Source of the DNA: CAZKMM01 sp964592965
GTDB lineage: Bacteria > RBG-13-61-14 > DRUE01
NCBI GenBank assembly: GCA_964592965.1
Contig: CAZQJX010000073.1
Location: forward strand, 1 to 12,388
Direction of reading: 5' to 3'
DNA length: 12,388 nt
Of the stretch, positions 6,986-12,388 are shown piece after piece. The notes under the pieces are model-generated. The model saw only the letters and a list, made by a program, of their open reading frames with translations, did not search any database and was not told the origin of the DNA. The translations under genes were made by a program, and so were the position numbers. Positions within the stretch are counted from its first letter, which is position 1. Every line of letters starts with the position of its first letter.

Positions 6986-7645
6986 TTAAAGATAGATAAA
7001 CAATAAGCAAAGAGCAAGTCCGTAAACAAAGGGTGCGATTAAATTATCCTCAAAAGACCTGCATAAGCTTTCAGCAAGCGAAGAGAAAAACGCAGAGATG
7101 GTGCTGAATAAAAAAATTTTTGCTGAATTGGTCACCATCATCTTTGTAAGCACCTCTGCTCCCAGCCAGAAAGGACTGCTGGATGCAATATTGAGCCTCG
7201 TCCAAATAAAAAATATCCAGCCACAAATGCTTGCGCTGATAAAATAAGCGAAAAAACCAGCCCAGCTCTTCTTTTTGTTCCACCAGAGTTTTGTTTTTCC
7301 CAAAAATCTGCCAACTATGCTGGAAAGTGCATCAGATATGCTCAAAACCGCCCAAGAGCTGGCAAGAATAGGCAGAGGAAAAGCAAGGGAAAGAAGAGCT
7401 ACACATAGCGAATAAAAAAGCATTCCCAAAGACCTTGACCGGGCAAGCTCCTCAGCACGAAAGCTAGCTCTGAACCATCTCGGCATTATCCATAAATTCC
7501 AGAAAAAAGATATTATTCCAAAGCCAAACGCATACCTCCAGCCAAACCAGCGAAGAGGAATGATAAAAACAAACACCGCAAAATGAAGGAGCTTGCGAAA
7601 ACCTTCTTGAAAAAGAATCTCTATTTTAGCAGGTGAATTTTGCAT
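6986..7645 (-). CDS. Dolichol/phytol-kinase-family membrane protein (CTP-dependent)
   Basis: A 219-residue polytopic protein with about six or seven hydrophobic segments. The family signature is present in order: E14-x2-R17-K18-x2-H21 at the N-terminus, D105 followed by VGRFLGK (111-117), KKKSWAG (124-130), and a C-terminal E192 with DNLIAPF (200-206). These motifs mark the dolichol kinase / phytol kinase / CDP-diacylglycerol synthase-like group, which uses CTP to phosphorylate a membrane isoprenoid alcohol. Which alcohol cannot be told from sequence. A polyprenol would fit the neighbouring GT-C glycosyltransferases, which normally use polyprenyl-phosphate sugars; that link is inference. The ATG has no visible Shine-Dalgarno site, but the conserved EGFRK motif starts soon after it and no better start is seen. 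First gene of a two-gene minus-strand unit with the sulfatase, and divergent from the MshEN gene. Confidence 0.8.
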   Translation of the reverse strand: MQNSPAKIEILFQEGFRKLLHFAVFVFIIPLRWFGWRYAFGFGIISFFWNLWIMPRWFRASFRAEELARSRSLGMLFYSLCVALLSLAFPLPILASSWAVLSISDALSSIVGRFLGKTKLWWNKKKSWAGFFAYFISASICGWIFFIWTRLNIASSSPFWLGAEVLTKMMVTNSAKIFLFSTISAFFSSLAESLCRSFEDNLIAPFVYGLALCLLFIYL

Positions 7646-7653
7646 TTTGTTTT

Positions 7654-7681
7654 ATTTTATCTTCTTTATTTTTTTGACCAA
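7654..7681 (-). promoter_or_regulatory. Weak candidate promoter of the polyprenol-kinase-like gene
   Basis: Minus strand TTGGTC (7676-7681), a 16-nt spacer and TAAAAT (7654-7659). The predicted start near 7647 leaves almost no leader before the ATG at 7645, which fits the lack of a ribosome binding site. The surrounding DNA is very AT-rich, so a chance match is quite possible. Confidence 0.3.
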
Positions 7682-7683
7682 AA

Positions 7684-7713
7684 TTGTCATTTTCCGAGAA
7701 AAAATGTTAAAAT
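7684..7713 (+). promoter_or_regulatory. Extended -10 promoter of the MshEN gene
   Basis: TTGTCA (7684-7689), an 18-nt spacer and TAAAAT (7708-7713) preceded by TG at 7705-7706, forming the extended -10 TGTTAAAAT. The predicted start near 7720 gives a leader of about 17 nt that consists mostly of the ribosome binding site. Confidence 0.5.
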
Positions 7714-7720
7714 GATTGAA

Positions 7721-7730
7721 AAGGAGGTGA
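7721..7730 (+). promoter_or_regulatory. Shine-Dalgarno site of the MshEN gene
   Basis: AAGGAGGTGA is a perfect anti-16S match of ten bases, 6 nt before the ATG at 7737. It indicates strong translation and fixes the start. Confidence 0.9.
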
Positions 7731-7736
7731 GAGGTA

Positions 7737-9221
7737 ATGGCACGCAAAAGGCTGGGAGCGATGTTGGAAGAGAAGGGACTTATAACAGAGTTTCAGCTGG
7801 TTGCTGCTCTTTCTCATCAGCGCAAGTGGAAGATGAAGCTGGGAAAAGCCCTGCTTGAGCTAGGATATATTGATGAAAAGCAGTTATTTGAGGTTCTGGC
7901 AGAGCAGTGGGGAATGGAGCTGGTTGACCTTTATCAGGAGCCTATCCCTGAAGAAGCAAAAAGAAAATTGGGAAGAGATAAAGCAATGGAATTAATGGCG
8001 GTTCCTTTGAAAATAGAAGAAGGGACGCTGGTAGTTGCTATTTCTGAGCCAGACCGAGAGAACATCAAGGACACTTTGGAAAAAATAACAGGTATGCCTG
8101 TTCGGCTGGTTCTGGCAATGGATAGTCAGGTAGAAGAAATCGCACGCACACTTCCAGAAAAAATCTCTCTGGGAACCGTCAAGCCAGTAAAAAAGGCTTT
8201 TCGCAAAAATGAGAAAGGAGAGATAGAGCCAATAGAGGAAGAAGAGGCTATTAGCGAACCTGAAAAGGAAGAACCTATAATTTTAGAAGAAGCTCCTCAG
8301 CAGGAGCAGGCAGAAGAGCCCATAGCTTTAGAAGAGGTGGAGCCAGCTCCATTAGAAGAGGTTGAGCCTGCTCCTAGCGAAGAATTTGCCGAGGAAGAGC
8401 CTGTTCCTTTAGAAGAAGTAAGCGAGACGCCCAGTGAGCCTTTGCAGGAAATTCCTGTTGAAGAAAAAGCAGAACAGGCACAAGAAGCTGAAGAAGAACT
8501 GCCAGTTGAGGTGCCTGAGGTGCCTTTGGCTTCTTCGCAGGAAGAAGCACAAGAGGAAATCGGTGAGGACACTGCTGAGCTTTGGCAGGAGGCTCAGGCT
8601 CCTGAAAAGCTGGAAGAAGCTGGTAAGCAGGAAGCTCAGCAGGAAGAAGCCAAAGAGCCTGAAGCAGAGCTTGAGGTCATCTCTCAGCACCAAGTCCCAG
8701 AAGGTCAGGAAGCGCAAGAGGAGCCTTTAGGTGAAGAATCTTTGGCTGAACAGCCCGAGCAGGCAGAAGAGCAGTCAATGGAGGATTTTTATCCTGGACA
8801 GATGCGGTTTGTTGAGCAGGAAGAAGCACCAAAAGAGGAACCAACAGAAGAACTCAAGCCAGTAGAAGTTGAAGAAGAAATAACCACACTGGAAGAAGTG
8901 GCAGAAGAACCTGCACCTGCTCAGGAACAGGCAGAAGAAGCCGAAGAGGAGCTTTTTGAGCAGGCAGAGCCAAGCCCACCTTTAGAAGAAATTGAGCCAG
9001 TTCCTAAAGAAGAACAGGAAGCTGAACCAGCTCCTGTTCAGGAACCTCTAGCAGAAGAAGCACCAAAGGAGCCAGCTCAAGAAGAAATCAGCCCAGAAAC
9101 TCAACAGATGATTGCTGAGCTGGAAAAGCAGGAAATTCTGCAGATGGTCATTGAGCTGGAGAGAAAAATCAAACAGATAAGAGATATGGTGCGGGAGCTG
9201 AGAAAAAAATTGCAGTCCTGA
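7737..9221 (+). CDS. MshEN (c-di-GMP-binding type) domain protein with Glu-rich tail, no ATPase
   Basis: 494 residues, three parts. Part 1 (1-140) is the N-terminal domain of type II secretion/pilus ATPases (MshEN/GspE-N). Two 24-residue motifs at 5-28 and 34-57 are separated by exactly five residues. Each has (R/K)LG, then L at +5, G at +9, L at +16, L at +20 and Q at +23, the published c-di-GMP-binding pattern of MshE. Motif 1 begins with Arg5, motif 2 with Lys34. A GspE-N-like alpha/beta part follows (about 86-137, VPLKIEEGTLVVAIS). Part 2 (161-450) is low complexity, about 36% Glu with Pro, Ala and Gln. Part 3 (451-494) is a heptad-rich, Lys/Arg-rich helix, probably a coiled coil. Walker motifs are absent, so it cannot be a secretion motor. 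It is probably a cytoplasmic adaptor or regulator; the partner is unknown. Pilus or secretion genes are not adjacent. Confidence 0.85.
   Translation: MARKRLGAMLEEKGLITEFQLVAALSHQRKWKMKLGKALLELGYIDEKQLFEVLAEQWGMELVDLYQEPIPEEAKRKLGRDKAMELMAVPLKIEEGTLVVAISEPDRENIKDTLEKITGMPVRLVLAMDSQVEEIARTLPEKISLGTVKPVKKAFRKNEKGEIEPIEEEEAISEPEKEEPIILEEAPQQEQAEEPIALEEVEPAPLEEVEPAPSEEFAEEEPVPLEEVSETPSEPLQEIPVEEKAEQAQEAEEELPVEVPEVPLASSQEEAQEEIGEDTAELWQEAQAPEKLEEAGKQEAQQEEAKEPEAELEVISQHQVPEGQEAQEEPLGEESLAEQPEQAEEQSMEDFYPGQMRFVEQEEAPKEEPTEELKPVEVEEEITTLEEVAEEPAPAQEQAEEAEEELFEQAEPSPPLEEIEPVPKEEQEAEPAPVQEPLAEEAPKEPAQEEISPETQQMIAELEKQEILQMVIELERKIKQIRDMVRELRKKLQS
8223..9086 (+). repeat. Glu/Pro low-complexity coding repeat
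   Basis: Imperfect repeats of gaagaa/gaggag triplets encode units such as EPAPLEEV, EPVPLEEV and EPAPAQEQ (codons 163-450 of the MshEN protein). By hand count about 104 of 290 residues in 161-450 are Glu. The tract creates open but meaningless frames on both strands (Ser/Cys-rich and Leu/Phe-rich on the minus strand, Lys/Arg-rich on the plus). It is likely a disordered, strongly acidic linker and a site of length variation between strains. Confidence 0.85.
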
Positions 9222-9243
9222 ATTTTTCTCTCCCTGTCAGTCC

Positions 9244-9252
9244 TGATAGAAT
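9244..9252 (+). promoter_or_regulatory. Possible extended -10 before the glycosyltransferase gene
   Basis: TGATAGAAT (9244-9252) resembles an extended -10, but no good -35 lies 16-18 nt upstream (only a T-rich stretch). A start near 9259 would leave about 3 nt before the TTG start codon. Weak evidence; read-through from the MshEN gene is the alternative. Confidence 0.25.
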
Positions 9253-9261
9253 AATCTTGCC

Positions 9262-10968
9262 TTGAAAAAAAGAGAAATTTTTGTCCCAATTATTCTGGTT
9301 GGGATTTTTTTCTGCTTGGGGTTTTTCAGCCAAAAGCAAAAGAGTATCACCATTGATGAGTTTGCTCATCTTCCTGCAGGATATTATTACTTACGCACAG
9401 CTGATTTCAGCCTTTATAGCAAAAACCCACCGCTTATTCGGCTAATTGCCAGCCTTCCTCTTATTTTTATCAAGCCTGCTTTTGAGCCAGATTTAAATAG
9501 ATTTCCAAAATCTGGCTGGCTGGCTTGGATTTTTGCCACGGATTTTATGCTCAAAAACAAAAAAGATTATCTAAAGATATTTGGAGCTGGCAGGGTGATG
9601 ATTTTGCTTTTAGGATGCGCATTTGCATTTGTTCTTTATTTTTATGCCCGAAAAAGATATGGCAAAATCGGAGCGATTATCTCGCTTTGGATTTTTTGCT
9701 TCAGCCCGAATATTCTTGCCCATTCCCGAATAGCAACAGTTGATTTAGGCTTTGGGTTTTTCTTGTTTTTAGCGGTTGTTTCTCTTTCTGCCTACTGGAA
9801 CAAGCCGAGCTGGAAAAATGCCTTTTTTGCTGGATTATTTCTCGGCTTGGCTCAAATTTCCAAATTCAGCGCTCTTTTGATTTTGCCTTTTTATTTTCTG
9901 GTGTGGTTAGAAATTTTAATCAGGCAGAGGAAGAAATTAGGTGCAAAAATAATTGGCAAAAGAGTAGGGGAGCTGGCTTTAATTTTCAGCTTAATGTGCC
10001 TTATTATCTGTGCGGAATATGGATTTAAAGAGGTTTTTTCCAAGCCTTCAGAGCTAAATTTTTATAGTCAAACAATGAGGTCGCTGGCAGATGCTTTTGG
10101 GTCTGTGCCTGTGCCTCTTCCAAAAACATATTTAAAAGGTCTTGATGCTCAGCTTCTTGACGCAGAGCAGGGCGAGTTTGCCAATTATCTTTTGGGAAAA
10201 TGGTATCGTGGTTGCTCCCGCAAGTATTTTCTGGTTGCTCTTTTTGTCAAAGTGCCTATTGCGGTTCAGGTCCTTTTTTTGATGCTCTTAATTTTTTCCT
10301 TCAGCTCAAAATTCCGCTTTACATTGGCAAAAGAAGAGCTTTTGATTTTAGCTATCTGTGCGTGGGTGCTTTTTGTTTTTTCCACAAAAAGCGTGCTTCA
10401 AATTGGTATAAGATACCTAGTTCCGTTTTTTCCGCTGGCTTTTCTTTTAATTGGCAAGCTGGGAAGTTTTTGGGAAAAGCTTGGTCTAAAAGTTAAGGGT
10501 ATTATAGTGGGTATGCTTTTTTGGCTTATGCTGGAAAGCCTTTTGATTTATCCACATTATCTTAGCTATTTTAATGAATTTTGCGGTGGAGCAGGTAGAG
10601 GACATAAAGTGCTTTTAGATTCAAATCTTGACTGGGGTCAAGACCTTCCTGCTTTAAAAAAATTTATGGAGAGAAATGGAATAGAAAAAATAGAGCTGTG
10701 CTATTTTGGTCATCCGCTTCCCGAGCTTTATGGGATAAATTATCAACCTTTGGGCTTTAAGCCCAGACTTAAATACTGCGCCATAAGTGTTCAGCTTCTT
10801 TTGGGAGCTGGGCATTTTTATTATCCGCTTCTTTATTATAAGCCTGAGCAGACATTATATTACCATAAAGCTCCTTTGGTTATCAGCCCTGAAATAATCA
10901 AGCCATATTTGAAAAAAACTCCGATAGCAAAGTGTGGTTATTCCATCTGGGTATTTAGAAATGATTGA
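9262..10968 (+). CDS. GT-C membrane glycosyltransferase (PMT/GT39-GT83-like)
   Basis: 568-residue integral membrane protein with many hydrophobic segments, the first at about 7-22. The first outer loop carries SITIDEFAHLPAGYYYL (28-44) with acidic D32/E33, the catalytic-type Asp position of this superfamily, followed by NPPLIRLIASLP (55-66). A second loop has SRIATVDLGFGFF (155-167). Late motifs are IRYLVPFFPL (383-392), PHYLSYFNEFCGG (431-443) and DSNLDWGQDLPAL (453-465), seen together in this family of putative polyprenyl-phosphate-sugar-dependent transferases. It should transfer a sugar at the outer membrane face; donor and acceptor are unknown. The start is TTG 9262 with no clear ribosome binding site. 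An in-frame TAG at 9247-9249 rules out anything longer, and starting later would remove the first membrane segment. A terminator-like hairpin overlaps codons 8-17. The end overlaps the next gene by 8 bp. Confidence 0.85.
   Translation: MKKREIFVPIILVGIFFCLGFFSQKQKSITIDEFAHLPAGYYYLRTADFSLYSKNPPLIRLIASLPLIFIKPAFEPDLNRFPKSGWLAWIFATDFMLKNKKDYLKIFGAGRVMILLLGCAFAFVLYFYARKRYGKIGAIISLWIFCFSPNILAHSRIATVDLGFGFFLFLAVVSLSAYWNKPSWKNAFFAGLFLGLAQISKFSALLILPFYFLVWLEILIRQRKKLGAKIIGKRVGELALIFSLMCLIICAEYGFKEVFSKPSELNFYSQTMRSLADAFGSVPVPLPKTYLKGLDAQLLDAEQGEFANYLLGKWYRGCSRKYFLVALFVKVPIAVQVLFLMLLIFSFSSKFRFTLAKEELLILAICAWVLFVFSTKSVLQIGIRYLVPFFPLAFLLIGKLGSFWEKLGLKVKGIIVGMLFWLMLESLLIYPHYLSYFNEFCGGAGRGHKVLLDSNLDWGQDLPALKKFMERNGIEKIELCYFGHPLPELYGINYQPLGFKPRLKYCAISVQLLLGAGHFYYPLLYYKPEQTLYYHKAPLVISPEIIKPYLKKTPIAKCGYSIWVFRND
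9284..9311 (+). terminator. Terminator-like hairpin inside the start of the glycosyltransferase gene
   Basis: TCCCAA (9284-9289) pairs with TTGGGA (9299-9304) around a 9-nt loop and is followed at once by seven T residues (9305-9311). A wobble pair at each end could lengthen the stem. It lies 63 nt after the MshEN stop, where that gene's terminator would be expected, yet it is within codons 8-17 of the next gene. It could terminate the MshEN transcript or attenuate read-through. With only three G-C pairs, chance is possible. Confidence 0.4.
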
Positions 10969-12388
10969 AGTAAAAACTAAAAAATCAAAATTAATAATTC
11001 TTATTGCAATATTTTTATTAGCGCTTTTGGTTCGGGTTGTTTATTTAATAGAAGTCAAGGATTCGCCGATTTTAACTCATCCTGGTTTGGATATGCAGGC
11101 TTATGACCTTTGGGCGCAGAGAATTGCGCAGGGAGAGTGGCTGGGTAAAAAGGTTTTTTATCAATCTCCGCTTTATCCTTATCTGCTTGCTTTATTTTAT
11201 GTGATTTTTGGAAGAAAGCTCTTTGTGATTTATTTTATTCAACTTTTTCTCGGTGCCCTAGATTGCCTTTTGATTTACGGAATTGGGAAGCGTGCGTTTA
11301 ACGAGCGAGTGGGTATGATTGCTGGATTGGTTTCAGCGCTGTATGCTCCTTTTATATTTTATCAGGCGCTTTTGCTCAAAACCTATTTAGGAATTTTTTT
11401 AATTGACCTTAGCATTTTCCTTGTTCTGGGATTTGCTGAAGATGCAAAAAAAGCCAAAGGATTTTTTGCTGGAATTAGTCTTGGTCTTTCCAGTCTTGTT
11501 CGGGACAATTTTGTTTTGTTCTTCTTTTGGTTTTTTGGCTGGCTTTGGCTCAAATTAAGGCAAAAGGGACTGCTTGCAAGAATATGGTTATTTGCCAGTG
11601 GGTTTGTTTTGATTGTAGGAGCTTGTGCGCTCAGGAATTATATTGTTGGTAGGGATTTTGTGCTCACCACCAGTCAAGCGGGTCAGAATTTTTATATAGG
11701 CAATCATCTTAAAAACTTTACTGGCACTTATCAGTCACCTGATTTTGTTTGTGCCAATCCTTTTTTTGAAGAAAATGACTTCCGAAGAGAAGCAGAAAAG
11801 CGTCTAGGCAGGTCAAATCTCAAGCCCAGCCAGATAAGCTGGTTTTGGTTTAAGCAGAGCTTTAAGGAAATTAGGGAAGAGCCTTCATTATTTGTTCAAC
11901 GGCTCTTGCTGAAGATGGCTCTTTTCTGGAACCGCAGAGAAATAGCGGACAATGTAAGCATATATCTTTTCAGGAGAGAATTTTCTTATCTTCTTCGCTA
12001 CCTCGCTGATTTTGGCTGGATAGCTCCTTTTGCCCTTTTGGGGCTATGTCTGGCTTTTTTAAGAAAGAGGGCAGGGGTGCTTTTGGGTTTTGTGAGCATT
12101 TACTGGCTGAGCACATCAGCTTTTTACATTTTTGCCAGATACAGACTTGCGGTTGTAGGTGTGGTTCTGTGCTTTTTCGGGTTTGCGCTTGAAGAGATTT
12201 ACTTTTCAGCAAAGAAAAGAGCTTGGAGAGAATTTTTAGTTATGATTTTGGGAGTTTTAATCTTTGGAGTTTTAAGCTGGGCGCCTCTGCTAAAGCCAAC
12301 CTTAGATTATGCCTATTATAATCTGGGCAATGCCTATATGCGTTCAGGAGACTATGGGGAAGCGATTTTAAGCTATCAAAAAGCCATT
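10961..12388 (+). CDS. GT-C glycosyltransferase with C-terminal TPR, 3' end outside window
   Basis: At least 476 residues, open to the window end with no stop. It starts at ATG 10961, overlapping the previous gene's TGA by 8 bp, so translation is probably coupled. Residues 10-30 form the first membrane segment. THPGLDMQAYDLWAQRI (39-55), with catalytic-type D44, and YQSPLYPYLLALFY (67-80) are the first-loop and first-helix signatures of the PMT_2/ArnT-like family. About ten hydrophobic segments follow, with FARYRLAVVG (391-400) near the end. A last membrane helix (about 425-440) leads into a TPR beginning at 449 (DYAYYNLGNAYMRSGDY), which the window cuts; more TPR units probably follow. TPR tails on membrane glycosyltransferases suggest protein-protein contacts outside the membrane. 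Donor and acceptor sugars are unknown. Base use matches the neighbouring genes. Confidence 0.87.
   Translation, partial: MIEVKTKKSKLIILIAIFLLALLVRVVYLIEVKDSPILTHPGLDMQAYDLWAQRIAQGEWLGKKVFYQSPLYPYLLALFYVIFGRKLFVIYFIQLFLGALDCLLIYGIGKRAFNERVGMIAGLVSALYAPFIFYQALLLKTYLGIFLIDLSIFLVLGFAEDAKKAKGFFAGISLGLSSLVRDNFVLFFFWFFGWLWLKLRQKGLLARIWLFASGFVLIVGACALRNYIVGRDFVLTTSQAGQNFYIGNHLKNFTGTYQSPDFVCANPFFEENDFRREAEKRLGRSNLKPSQISWFWFKQSFKEIREEPSLFVQRLLLKMALFWNRREIADNVSIYLFRREFSYLLRYLADFGWIAPFALLGLCLAFLRKRAGVLLGFVSIYWLSTSAFYIFARYRLAVVGVVLCFFGFALEEIYFSAKKRAWREFLVMILGVLIFGVLSWAPLLKPTLDYAYYNLGNAYMRSGDYGEAILSYQKAI

Noticed and set aside
8297..8730. Long open frames inside the MshEN gene: Ser/Cys-rich and Leu/Phe-rich on the minus strand, Lys/Arg-rich on the plus strand
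   Set aside because: They are by-products of the gaa/gag-rich repeat read in other frames; the composition is abnormal and none has a ribosome binding site.
1..12388. tRNA, rRNA, CRISPR, insertion sequence or integrase
   Set aside because: No cloverleaf-like segment, regularly spaced repeat, transposase or integrase motif was seen by eye; strand switches coincide with ordinary gene boundaries.

Overview
The window carries nine protein genes in four alternating strand blocks and no RNA genes, mobile elements or CRISPR. The organism looks like an anaerobic bacterium of moderately AT-rich composition. It has the MetV/MetF pair of the Wood-Ljungdahl methyl branch, an iron-sulfur-rich sensor kinase with an [FeFe]-hydrogenase-like domain, and large GT-C glycosyltransferases, one ending in a TPR. 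This mix is common in uncultured anaerobic lineages (Omnitrophota-like, WOR-3-like or Desulfobacterota-like genomes). That placement is a guess; no marker gene here fixes the phylum.

Region 1 (1-3325, minus strand) is a two-component operon. A soluble histidine kinase built from a 2x[4Fe-4S] ferredoxin domain, a hydrogenase-like domain, a third Fe-S domain and a kinase core overlaps by 32 bp the gene of its likely partner, an NtrC-type sigma-54 response regulator. Region 2 (3519-5140, plus strand) is divergent from it. It holds metV and metF behind a near-consensus extended -10 promoter. The arrangement suggests, without proving, that the Fe-S sensor reports redox state to one-carbon metabolism.

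Region 3 (5168-7645, minus strand) encodes a dolichol/phytol-kinase-family membrane protein, followed by an exported or membrane-anchored sulfatase-superfamily enzyme with Thr in place of the usual Cys/Ser at the nucleophile position. Region 4 (7737-12388, plus strand) starts with an unusual protein: a textbook two-motif MshEN (c-di-GMP-binding type) domain with no ATPase attached, joined to about 290 residues of Glu/Pro-rich low-complexity sequence and a C-terminal coiled coil. Two GT-C membrane glycosyltransferases follow, overlapping by 8 bp; the second runs off the window. Regions 3 and 4 together read as a cell-surface glycan or lipid-linked sugar module, with a possible c-di-GMP input.

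No gap between genes exceeds 300 bases. The largest, 3326-3518, is a divergent promoter region. The two observations most worth following are the degenerate H-cluster site in the sensor kinase, where the four cubane cysteines are kept but catalytic residues are lost, and the ATPase-less MshEN protein with its acidic tail.
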